Part shown: positions 32,531 to 43,828 of the stretch, one piece after another
Position numbering within the stretch: the first letter of the stretch is position 1
Layout: each line of letters starts with the position of its first letter
From: Paragyromitra xinjiangensis
Lineage: Eukaryota > Ascomycota > Pezizomycetes > Pezizales > Discinaceae
Assembly (NCBI GenBank): GCA_038503065.1
Contig: JBCAMK010000012.1
Location: forward strand, 62,001-126,000
DNA: 64,000 nucleotides
Reading direction: 5' to 3'
Position numbers and translations under genes: made by a program
The notes under the pieces: generated by a model
The model's database searches: none
Seen by the model: the letters and a program-made list of their open reading frames with translations, nothing else
Told to the model about the DNA's origin: nothing

Positions 32531-33709
32531 ACAGTGACGACTCCAAAGCGATGAGGATATCTGTAGGCAGGTCACAGGTATGATATATTATATCGGGAGA
32601 TTCTCACAGACGGAGCAGAGGGAGACAAGCAGTGCTTATATGAAAGTCACTGAAGGCAGGAAAAGCGCATTGGACACACGTCACTTAGACAAACAAACCA
32701 ACCAGTGTGGATAATCCAAGTCTAGCCCGTAAAGGGTCAAAATAAAGAAAAAGCAATACTATCTATCTCCACAGCGGTCAGTAACGGGTTCTAGGGCAGC
32801 AATGCCAGCACGGCACAGTGGACGAGTAACCCATCAATGCGCTTATTCGCTGCAGCAGAGGAGAGTCCATACTGTACTGTACCTACAGTCACCTGGGCTG
32901 CAAGTGTGAGTTGTAACGTTGTGGGCGACCGACCGAAGCAAACTCCACCGTGACAGCGCCAGAAACACCCCGTTCCAGGCGATTGGGTCTCGCTACACTG
33001 TAGTAGCTATCAGAATAGCTATCTGTGTCAGAATCGGGAAGCCTGTAACCTGGAGTGTACTCTCGGCCTGGCTGGTCAATATCGCTCAAACTGATTTCGG
33101 AAGAAACGAGGGATGCTGTGACAGTCTTGTCCTGTCCATTGGCTGTCACTCCTCCGCTGAAGATCTCCCATGAAACCTTCGCGCGACACCGCGACAGCAA
33201 ACTGCACCGCCATGATTGAGACGATATGCCGTCCGAAAAAAGCCTGGCCAAATCTCAAGCACGGACCAAGAGGGGTCGAGGAATCGGTGGGGTTTGTTTC
33301 TCGCTAACCCGTTCTCGCGCCTGCCAGATCCGACTTGTCCATCACCATCCTGCCTGGCCTGGCCTGGCCTGGCTTCCATGGCGATAGATATCTCTGCCAG
33401 AAACCTCAACTAAACAGGGCAGTTATTCAAAACTGTTTGCAAACAGTCTCACTGCACGTGCTGTACGCCAGCCCTACGCTTACTGTCCAGTCGAGCGTAT
33501 CTCAATTCATGAGATGAAGCAAGCTTCATCGATAGTACTAATTGTGCTCGCCCTACAAATTGGAAGAGAGCCCTCTCAGAGCCCCACCACTCTCCACCAC
33601 CCCTCTCGTTTCAACATCCCAAGATTCTCATCGGACATCTCACAATCAATTGTCACACTACGCCGGGGAAGCCATGCCGATGTTTTGTCTTCACATCTCA
33701 CAAACGGAC

Positions 33710-33761
33710 ACTGTCCGTACCTACCCCACGCTCCTACTGTCCGTACCTACCCCACGCTCCT
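33710..33761. repeat. Tandem pair of 26-bp units
   Basis: The unit beginning ACTGTCCGTACCTACCCCAC occurs twice head to tail without change (33710-33735 and 33736-33761), followed by a third partial start (ACTGTCC). Confidence 0.9.
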
Positions 33762-36700
33762 ACTGTCCCTATCGCTGTCCAATGACCTGAAATCATGGTA
33801 ATTGGCATATCTACGTAGGTACACGTGAGACTAACTACGGTACTCTGCATTGCTCCGCGGCAGGTTTCCAATGAAGATAAAGCCGAGGAAAGGAAAAAGA
33901 AGAAAGAAAAAAAAAGCAAACTTGGTACTCGCTTCACCGCTTAGGTATGGCTATTTCTCATTGGGGACACGAGTCACGAAAAAGGTCTTGTTTAATTTTA
34001 AACCTCGCCAACGCTCCATCTTCGGAAGAAAAAAAAGCAAGTAACGGCATCCTCCCCTACCGATACCACTCGTCATTGCTGTAGCAACGATCCATTTTGC
34101 GCACATCGGCATCTTAGTGATCCTCAAGCGAAAAAGCCTCCCGAGTCCCGATTTCCGATAGTAACGCGATCTTCGGAATATATTCTGGAATGAGTATGTG
34201 TAGCCCGTGCGCCCGCTTCGAGTGATGTCTGCGAATTGGGAGCTACTCCTGCACAGTGTTCTTCACTTCCGGGTTATACTTAAACCGTTAGTTAGCAGAG
34301 CGCCATTCACTCGAAACTTCCCTGCTGTTCATCTAATGAATAAATACCGGTGCGATGAACCGTGAGTGATGCGACTACCATCTCAATGCGGATACGCATC
34401 AATATTTTTGACCCCCTGTTGCCTTTCCCATAATAATACGCAGGAAGGAAAATAAACCTCACGTTACACCAAGAATTTGTTTATAACGCAAACAGGCTCA
34501 TAATACAAACACTGTAGTACATGCACATGTACCTTAAGTACTGTGCCCGTACGTACCTATGCACTCGAGTGCACACAGCTACGAGATACAAACAGAGCTG
34601 TCAGGACCTGTCGAGCTGGGAAAGGAACTGTCAAACCGACTTGAACCAAAAAAGAAAGCGCCAAGAACCACGTGTACCATCACCGATGTCGACGAGACAT
34701 TCTATAATTACCTGTGCCACCGATGTGGCTGTTTGACGTGTGCGCTGTGATCGGGCCGAACCGAAGAGTGAGTGGTTGAGACTTACTGCAATTCGGTTGG
34801 GACTCGGAACTCGATCGGTACTTGACTTTTTCAACTGCCGCCCGGCTGGTGTCGCTCTACAAATACTAAATCTTCCTCCAGGCTTGCGTGATTTCTCACA
34901 GAATAAATGAATACAAGCCGAACAATAGCCAGAACGACGGCACGGACAAGCGGTACAGCTCAAAATTATCGAATGGACCAGCTTTCAGCGAACAGGCACA
35001 TTCTCAGTAGACTTCGAACTTCCATTTCGCTCCCTGCTTGCATGGTTTAATCAAACCATGTACCTTTTAGTACATGAAGCAGCAACAGCTGTACATGTGG
35101 GTACCTAGTGGGTGGAGAATAACAGAACTCCAGAGATAACGAAGAAATTTTCCATGAAGAAAAAAATTGCCCAACTTCCCGCACCCCCCTCCCAACCCGG
35201 CCATCACTTCAGAAGTAGCCTAGATTCCCGAAGGAAAGACTCGACTGTTCAAAGCTCGACATGTGGTCTCACTCGGCGCACCCAACAACTAGCAAATCAA
35301 GAAAGAATAGAAACGATAAGATTAGCGAATGAGGACCGACTCACGTGACCCTAGGCAGTTACAAATATCACACCTTCCTAAACTTAGGCACCAACTAGTG
35401 TGCTTCATGTTACTATCAGTAGAACCCAAGAATTGGTTCGCAATAACCCACCCCCTCATGCAAGGGCACTTTTTGTATCAAACCCTCACTAGAAGATCGT
35501 CACCAATGAAGCCTGGAGTCCCAGTAGACACGGGTGTACGGCAAGCTGTGGAACACAGAGTTCCTGCACCAGAAATACTCAAGAGTACTAACTGGTGCAA
35601 CTCCATGGGTACCAGTACAAATGAAAAACACCGACCTGAACTATGGGCCCGCATTTGAAATCCCAACAGTGAAAGAACACTCGTTCTGCTAAAACCCAGC
35701 GATGAGCGATTCCCAGGAAAAAAACAAACACCATCCCACTGCAAGCGCAGCATCTATCAAATGCCTTATCCCAAGACTAACAAACCATTGCCCAGGCAAA
35801 AAAAAAGTTTCACTCTAATATGATTCGAGCATAACCCAAAAGATCCGATCCCGATGCCCGCGCACGATGAAGGCTATAGACTTGTTGTTTACTGGCCCGC
35901 TAGAAACATTTTGATACAAAATATCACGGAAGACTTCCCAGAACTGTATATCTACCCCCACCCCGCAACCAGAAGAGTTGAAAAAGTACATACACACGTA
36001 CATACATATAGGCAGATACAAAGAGTAATACTCACAGCTGAAACTGTCGCTTGTCTTCCGCTTTCTCCACCCAATACTAATCAGTACTTTGTAGTATAGT
36101 ACGTCACGTACCTTAGTACTGGATGAATAGCGAAATTCGGGGGGCTAGCGATCCCGGGAAAAACGCCTCCAATGTTTCAGACTCTATTCCACGGTAAATC
36201 TTAGTCTTAAAAGCAACCTTGTACTCCCGTGGCGCAAAACCCGCCATTTTGGTGGATCGGTTGCTAGAAAGCAAACCCTCCAAACCGGACGAACCATCTT
36301 CCGTATATAGCTATCTAATCCATTGGGAAACCAGACGAACCCAAGCTTACGAACCAGTGATAATCTCAGACAGTTCCTGTATCGATCTATGATATACCCA
36401 GTTAAACCGAAGTCGAGTGATTTGATCGGCTCCGGAAATAGCTGGTCAAATAATCATTACCTCCTGAATTAAATCTTGATTCCCTGAGTTTCAAAAAAAT
36501 CGATAGATCTCGGCCTAGGCCTACCAAAATTTTTGCTTACTCGTCGGTATTTGAGTCGCTAGAATCCAATCGAAACAGTATATACACGTTCATGATTTCA
36601 ACTCACAACGTTCAGAGTGATCGACTGAGTCTGTCGATCGCATCGAGTGACCGTCCATGCTCAAACAAAATAAAGTGATGACTCATTAGCCTGGAAGTGT

Positions 36701-37544
36701 AGGAAATGATGAAAACTCCACGAATGGAAACATATTAACTAGGGTTAGGGTTAGAACTTCCAGATAGTTTTCTCGACTAGCATCATCTCAAGGGCTAATA
36801 TTCTGTTTCATCAGTTAGAAATATGTAATACTTTGAGTTATCGACATGTATTTGTCATACTAGTCATACCTTCACGGCTTCCAAGACCGTCCCGTAGAAG
36901 ATCATAGAAACTGCAATTACTGTTTCCACCAGGGTATATTCAAATATTAGGATCACTTATATCATTGGTCGATACGAGTAACCTGGACCCTAGGCCCGAA
37001 CTACCGATTCATCATCCAGCCCGGAACACGATAGGTAACCGAAACCAGATCAAAACGTGAGAAATCCCGTTCCATCTCATCTAATCTCGTTTCATTGGTC
37101 TGTTAACTGCAGAGCTCTAGAGCTCGTGCCTGGCATTGCGTTAGAGCTTGCTACTAGCAGGAATCGGGTGATACCCTATGAACCCTCCCCGACAAGGAAA
37201 TGCTAGGTTACTACCTAACTACTCTGGTAGCACAAAGGGACGCAGTGGAAAGGATGACAAAACATTCGGTCAGAGGGAAGAGTCTGATTAGAAAAGGGGT
37301 TAGACTTAGTTTCATGTTGAGGGAGTTCCGGAACGCCGTGGTGAAGACTTGCCACTAGACGGTCATATACTATCACTCGGAATGCCGGGGGTCCGTCTCT
37401 TTTTCGGGTCACCTATTTTGTTGGTTAAAAGCACTCCCAGTCATGTTTGGCTAGTAGTATACAAAGCTTAATCAGCCGGGTAACTCCACAGTCTGCGTAT
37501 AGTGGGTTTCTTCAACACAATACTGCCCATCTAGACATACGGAA

Positions 37545-37820
37545 GAAATGCAACTATTTATGGGAAAAGGCATAAAATGATACATTTCCATGAAGCTGAT
37601 GCCTTTTCCGACGACTTATTCATTGATTCCCTTCCTGATACCTTTCCCAACACCTCTCCTGACGACTTATCCACGTACACCTTTCTCCAGCACCTTTCTT
37701 GATGCTTTTTTTGATGCCTTTGTGACACTTACCCATTGACTCTTTCTCGATGCCTTTACTGATGCCTTTACCCACAACTCATTCGCTAACGCACTTACCT
37801 ATTGGCTTCCAGCGCTTGTA
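37545..37820. mobile_element. Remnant of the 12-nt periodic repeat family
   Basis: Units such as GATGCCTTTACT, GATGCCTTTACC, GACGACTTATCC, GATACCTTTCCC and CAGCACCTTTCT follow one another with 12-nt spacing and occasional 15-nt steps. The right edge CAGCGCTTGTAC resembles the element terminus. No tRNA-like core is visible, so this is an arm only or a decayed copy. Confidence 0.5.
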
Positions 37821-38943
37821 CGGGGCAAATCTGACTTTTAGAAACCTGCTTCTTCTCTCCGCACGACACAGTATCCCAATTCCCACCTAATTATTTGGTT
37901 ATACACACTAAAGAGCTAACTCTAGCTCGAACGCTCAGCACGAAAAACACCTGTAATACCTGTTGTTTAGGGTTTAGGTTAACATCATCACTTCGATCCT
38001 TACAAACCCATCACAATAGTGCAACAGCCGGCGAGGGTGGAGCACAAACCCTGACGACTGAATATAAGAGTTCCCCGGTGGTCCAGACACCGCAGCTGGG
38101 GACATAACAAGACTATCGGCAGGCATTTGGATACGGAGGAAGCCATATATAAGGAGTTTATCTACAGTTCTAGCAATAAATCAATCGTGCTTTTACAACA
38201 AATATCTACAAGGTTGACCGAGTGATGATTTATGATTTCAAGTTAGCTTAAGGAGGTGAATGTAATTACGGCTACAGAGAGTACAATAGATCTAGAGGCC
38301 CCCCTCACTCCATGAATGTCTCTGGCACCGTATCTAAAGAAAGAGCTGTACCTTATCAATAACACGAATGATTATTGTTCGAGAATGCCCCCGAGCAGCA
38401 TACCGTACGCACTGGGAAAATACGATCTGGTGCTAGATTTTTGCTAGAGCCGATATGGAGTAGGCTGTGGCTCATGTCAACGGTGTTTACTGTACCTTCT
38501 GGCCTCGAATCCAGGCTCTTACCTGGCTTTAGAAGTGGTTAGTTTAGGGCTTAGGGGTTTCTGGGAAATCACATGATATATCAACCACTCTCTTCAGGGT
38601 TCACCCCCCAAACTTAAAGGTTGTGACTGTGGTATGAGAGGTACATAGATATCCACACATCGACCACCAGCCTGGAAACGAGGCCAAGTACCTTCGCAGT
38701 CCTTCCGAACACTACACCTGCTCCTACTCCTCCTCCCCCACAAGCACTCTGAGGCTGTTCTACACCATATCGACTCTAGCAAAAATCTAGCAGTACATAC
38801 TGTAGCTGGGCACAGCCCACAACTCTTGTTGAGTTGTCCTTAATGGGTCAAATTTGGCCTATCACGTGGAGATCTTGGAGCTCGACGACGTGAGCAGCGG
38901 ACCACTCAGCAACCCAGTAAAAACAACGCCATCACACCCAACA

Positions 38944-39387
38944 ATGGCTCACCACGGCAAGAAAAATACAGGCAAGAAGAACAGGAGGAGATACAGGCTC
39001 GCCCGAGATAGGGCAGCTGAGCAGCTAAGACAGCAACAACAGCAACAAGAAGAGGCGGCGGTTGTTGAAACCGGGAGGGGGTAGCGGGGAAGGGGGATAT
39101 GGGACTGGAGGGGGATATGAGACTGGAGGGGTGGGGTGGCAAGGAGGGCGGGCTGGGAGAGTATAGGCGGCGAGATAGAGGTGTGGGGTGACACCGACGA
39201 TATGTTGGAGGTGGGGGTACAGCTGGGGGCAGAGTTAGAGACGGGAGGGGGGGAAGAGCGGGAGGGGGGGAAGAGCGGGAGGGGGGAAGAGTGGGAGGAA
39301 GAGGAGGAAGAGGAGAATGTGGAGGACGAGGAGGACCCACAGTGGGGGAACTATCAACTGGTGCCTGAGACCGTTAAGCAGGGTTAA
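38944..39387 (+). CDS. Small charged protein, 131 aa, two exons, unrecognised
   Basis: ATG 38944 opens MAHHGKKNTGKKNRRRYRLA, a very basic start, followed by a Gln run (QQQQQQ). A 48-bp intron 39081-39128 (GTAGCG...GGAG) removes two in-frame stops and keeps phase. The second exon (39129-39387) is rich in Gly and Glu (EEWEEEEEEENVEDEEDPQW). The result is a basic head and an acidic tail, likely disordered, of the kind found in RNA- or nucleosome-binding proteins, but no family is recognised. The region is G-rich and low complexity, so chance coding is possible. Confidence 0.4.
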
Positions 39388-39830
39388 GGTGGGTAAGAGA
39401 CGAGAAGCTGTCAAGAATTGGATCTTGGGTATAAAATTATTCTGTTGTACTCGCTAGGGGATATTTCTCCCGCAACTGAAAATCGGTTATTCTCCGAGTG
39501 ACATACTATGATAAAATATACTGATTTACTAACATAATGTGATCCACTCCGACCATCAACATAGAATATCATAGTCGGTAATAAACAGGAGATTTTTAAC
39601 ACACAAGCTTCGATACGATATCATCTCGCCCCAGAAGAAGTACCCCACCCACCCAACTCATAACGGTACTTTGATAATGATATAGAGGGCCATACAATAA
39701 AACTGCAATCAAAAAAACAGTCGTAGTCAGCCAGCAATGAAATAAGACATTACATTAAGTCATTCAAAAAAAACCCCACAAAACAAGTCCAAAATATTAA
39801 CACATAAACAACCCCACAACGCCATACACC
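39388..39830. other. Convergent 3' flanks
   Basis: AT-rich, no gene seen between the small charged protein and the end of the F-box gene. Confidence 0.6.
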
Positions 39831-41941
39831 CTACCCACCCAAACTAACACACCCATCCCCATCCTCCACCTCATCAAACCTCACATTCAGTTTCCCAATC
39901 CCCCTACTCGATAGCGCCTGCTTCCACCCAATACATTTCCTCTCCCGTTCGCCCACCCTCAATAACGCAATCTCATTCCCATCCAAACACTGCGAACTCT
40001 CCCACACGCCCAAATTCAAATAATCCAATTTCAGGAACTTCGTCGCAAAGACGCGCACGGCATCGCTGACAACAGCAAGATATTCGTCGCGGACGTCACT
40101 AAACACCACAGCATCTTTCTCGCGGAGGCGCTCAAGAATAGGTACCAGATGCCGGAAACGAGGGTCGATAGGGAATGGGGAAAGAACGGCAATAATAGCA
40201 GGGGTGGTGGGCTCGATGACGTAGTTTATTGATAAGACACGGAGGTTGTAGAGAGGAGCGAGGGTTTGTGCCAGCTTTGTCTATACGGAATTAGTCTGAT
40301 ATGAGGAATGAAGAAAGAGTAAACCTACAACATTGAATGGCTCATAATCGTCGTTCTTATCTTCATCATCGGCCCTCACTACCCCATCACACTCCAACGT
40401 CACCTTCTCCAACAGTGGTGATAGTCTTGCCACGTCCTGTATTATCGGTAGTGTCACATCCCAATACAGCTCCATAAAGCTTAACACCCTCAGCCGTGGA
40501 CTGTTCCTAAGAGCCTGCAAACACCTCCTTAAGAAATTCCGGCTCCAAGGGAAATTTGTGAAATGGAATTCCTCCAACAATGGCATCCTGCTGAAGACAT
40601 ACGGTAGGGATCCTTTCAGGTTACGAATCCCGTCTTGTACCTGCGGGCTGTAGACCGTTTCCGAACCTAGGAATAGGTGGTCTATCTCGACGATCTTTAG
40701 ATTTTCCGGTATTATCGCGAGATCGGGAGATGTTAAAAGACTGCTCTTTTCGTGGATTAATTTTGCTTTGTAAGACGACGACGAATTATTAGCGGGATCC
40801 AGGATATAAGCTCATAGACCCCTCACCTAAGAGCCCTGCGTTACACACAAGTGATTGCACTTGCGGATGTCGAGACAAGAACCAATGAAACTGAGTTCGG
40901 AAGTCGTAATCCCCCATCGGGGCATCGAAAGCTGAGTATAGTTGGAGATGGGATAGATTCGGGAAGCATATCTTAGGCACCTCGCACAACAAGAAAGGTT
41001 TACACTGGAGCAGTTGCTCCATGTCAAATTCACAGCCACCGATACACAAATTCTTCAAGTTGGGGCATTTCCGAAGCAAAGAGAATATCTTCTCTGTACC
41101 CCGAACTCTGGCTATTCGGCCAGCTTCGGTCGGGCCGAGGCGTCGACGCTTGTCTTTACTAAAATAGTAAATGACATTTTGCAGGTCGAGAGATGTGATG
41201 GAATAATTTGCTAGTCGACGATCGAAGTGACAGGCCCTGATATTAATGTTGTATAATTTTAATTGACGAATAGGGCGCCATTTCAGAACCCCCAAGAATG
41301 CATCAAACATTCGGAAATCAGTCTTTCCGCTCAACTCCAGATTCTCTATATTAACAAGCAACCTGGAAACCTTCTTCGCATCTCCGATCATTTGATTTAT
41401 CGTCTTCTTGCGAAGCTGGATGAGCATTAAGTTGTTGTCGGAGCCTGTTTCGCCATAACATTCCCGTGTGGAGGAATCTGGCCAGTGCTCAAGAGCCGAT
41501 TTTGAATGGGGGGCAAGGCCACGATAAGATAACTTCCGCACATACCGGACGTATGGAGTTGTGCTTTACGAGAGGAATTAACCACAATGTGAGCTGTGTT
41601 TGAGAGGTAGAGGCTTACCTCAGTGTATGTAATAATCTAGCGCTCAACGACATTGATGCTATTCGTGCATTTGATCTGTCTCTCCCCTCTTTATACCACC
41701 GATACTCACTGCCATTTGTTACCCACAACTCCAACTCGATACCTTCGCCAAGATCAACTGAGTTGTACAGTATCGGTACAGCAATTTGGTTCCACTCTCG
41801 ACAAACCCGAGCTGCTTTCGCGACTGTTGGCTCTGCACAGCAATCCTTGAGTATCATGCGGATAAGTTCCGCCGGCAAACGGGTAATAGGGCCAGGACGT
41901 GTTGTTGATGTGGAGGCTGGAGATTCTGCAATTGGACACAT
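39831..41941 (-). CDS. F-box protein with leucine-rich-repeat-like C-terminus, 648 aa, four exons
   Basis: Minus-strand exons 41941-41619, 41563-40827, 40765-40329 and 40280-39831 join in phase to 648 residues. The F-box is at about residues 18-60 (ITRLPAELIRMILKDCCAEP, then AARVCREWNQIAVPILY), which would bind Skp1 in an SCF ubiquitin ligase. The remaining part has irregular leucine-rich segments (SLLRKCPNLKNLCIGGCEF, FPNLSHLQLYSAF, LRVLSFMELYWDV, SPLLEKVTLECDG), the expected substrate-binding part. The intron from 40826 to 40766 has a GCTAATAA branch site. Target unknown. The ATG lies 30 bases below the stop of the next gene on the same strand. Confidence 0.8.
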
Positions 41942-41971
41942 TAGATGAGGGTTCTCGAGAAGTAAATAGTG

Positions 41972-42727
41972 TCACGGGCTACTTTTTGTTTTAAGTGTTT
42001 CTAATGCAATTCGATAGGCCTGGACTTTCTCGAGAACATACTCTGCGGAGCTCCAATCAGCGTCAACTCGGATTCCGCTGATCTAGCAGCCCGCCAACCA
42101 AGCTGTAAGACATGTATCACGTACTGTTGAACTTATCCTTGGACCCGTACCTGTCCAGACAATACCTCATAGCTTCTATACCGGCTCTCCTGATGGTCAT
42201 CTCGCTCTCATAGCACTCCATTCGCTGGATCTCGAGAACCCACAGTCGCTCGGTCACACTGAGCCCTGAATACAAACCTCAAAATTAATCACCGAGTCCG
42301 AGCCACCGCCGAGATAACTACGAGAAAGGCCATGCGGAGACGGTAGATAGCTGGGAACAAGAGGATCATGCCTTCCAGTGTCTCGGGGGCAATCTCTCTC
42401 GCTTGAGAGAGCCTCAACGCGTAATTCTTGAGCAATTTGTCGTAGTGGGCTGCATTACGGAGGTGGTTGTCGTGTTGGTGAAAGGACCTGGAGAGGAGCT
42501 TTATTCGGTCGGCGAAGACATAGGCAGCGAGCTCTTGTTTCACGATTGGGATCAGCATGTGGATTGTTCTACGGAGGGCTACGAGATCAAGTATTGGATT
42601 GGCGTTGGGGAGATCCGTGGCAGATGAGATGAGATGGATGAGATGAAGAGGAGGTTTCACCTTCTTCCTTTCGCTTGCTCACCATCTCCTGCCACCAATC
42701 GAGGGCTGGGGGATTGATGGACACCAT
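41972..42727 (-). CDS. Unrecognised protein of ~190-230 aa, minus strand, exon structure not fully solved
   Basis: ATG 42727 opens MVSINPPALDWWQEM. A well-conserved-looking frame then runs from about 42620 to 42300 (NPILDLVALRRTIHMLIPIV, FADRIKLLSRSF, LLKNYALRLSQAREIAPETL). Further pieces are TERLWVLEIQRMECYESEMT (about 42250-42185) and, after an intron from about 42140 to 42066, VDADWSSAEYVLEKVQAYRI ending at TGA 41974-41972. The pieces look coding because they share composition and sit in plausible exons, but the first and second junctions would need very short introns (22 and 34 bp), so part of the model is wrong or the gene carries small indels. No domain recognised; mostly helical. Confidence 0.5.
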
Positions 42728-43828
42728 AGTGATGATGGCGAAGAGTGGAGAGTGGAGTTTGGGAGAGGGTGCAGTTAGAGTAAGGCTGATGGTAGAAGAT
42801 AAGAGATGAGGAGAGAGAGAAGGAAGACATCCAGAGCCCAAAGCTTCTGCTCTGCAGCGATCGTCGCTGATCGGTCACATGGGAGGTTGATGAGGCTGAA
42901 AATAAGCTTAGTAACGGGAACGCCATGTAATATGGAACGTTTACGAGGCTTAATTTCGCTGCATGAAACAAGGAATATTCGATTGGCTCATGTGGAGTAC
43001 GGAGATGGGAGCCTGCTCATAGAGCACATAGAGTAGATGTATGTACATGTATTCAAGGTAATTCCCGAGCTACATATACATACATGTACATGTACTATAT
43101 ACTACATACACGCTAAGTACTATACATATTGGTATGGCCTAATCTGTTCATGGCGACCGGGGAAAGAGAGTTCTAATCGAGATCAACTTCATCCTTACTG
43201 CAGCGAGGTGAGCTGTGATGTCAGATATAATGGCAAGGCCCGAGGGCTTCAGAGCCCAGCCCTAACCATCTGGAATGGCAAAAGTGGAGATGAAAATTTC
43301 TTTACTGCATACGAAAGAGACGGGGGAAAAAGGAGTTTTATCAACAATGTAACAAGTCCTACGAAAGACGAGCGAATCCAAACATTAGATGAAAGTTTCG
43401 TCAATGAGACTCGGTGCCAGCTCACCAGGGCATAATCGAAGTTCCTTGCAAAAATGTCTGACGTGAAGGAAGGTATGAAAAAGAAAATTGAAAAAAAAAA
43501 AAGATTTGCCCACCAACCCCCACCTAACCGAATAACCTCTCACCCATCTTTTACCCCTCCACCCCTCCACAGCCAATACAGCTCTCCCTCCCTCTCCTCC
43601 CAACTACAGAAGGACCACCCGCCACCAGGTTCTCCTATCTGAAAATAAAAGGACACCTATCCCGTCCTATATAAAACGAATCATTGTTCTGTGAATCTCA
43701 CTGTGCTCTTTTTCTCTTTGCTCTTTTTTCCAATTTCTATCGCTCGTTTCCCCTCATCCGGCGATATCCGTAATACTCCCTCGACTCAACCCAAACCCTT
43801 TCGTTCACCTCTCTTTTGATTTCCCACC
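42728..43828. other. Divergent intergenic region
   Basis: No gene seen. A run of GTACAT-type palindromes lies near 43035-43130. The last 280 bases are C/T-rich (pyrimidine leader typical of strongly expressed fungal genes) with a TATATAAAA at 43668-43676 before ARB1. Confidence 0.6.
43668..43676 (+). promoter_or_regulatory. TATA-like box of ARB1
   Basis: TATATAAAA lies about 155 bases upstream of the ATG and is followed by a long pyrimidine-rich leader. Confidence 0.4.

Larger units (their letters stand above)
32531..38943. other. Gene-poor stretch of about 6.4 kb
   Basis: No coding region that I can defend. It holds simple repeats (GGCCT pentamers at 33353-33373, two 26-bp units at 33710-33761), GTAC-rich palindromic stretches near 34500-34560, a short TTAGGG-like run at 36740-36754, and a remnant of the 12-nt periodic repeat near 37545-37820. 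A minus frame at 32889-33251 has no ATG context or recognisable domain. Confidence 0.5.

Noticed and set aside
33206..33409. Coding frame around the GGCCT repeat
   Set aside because: Several frames on both strands are open only because of the simple repeat; no domain.
36740..36754. Telomere repeats (TTAGGG-like) here and at 53762-53773
   Set aside because: Only about two units each, in the middle of the window; not enough for a telomere or fusion point.
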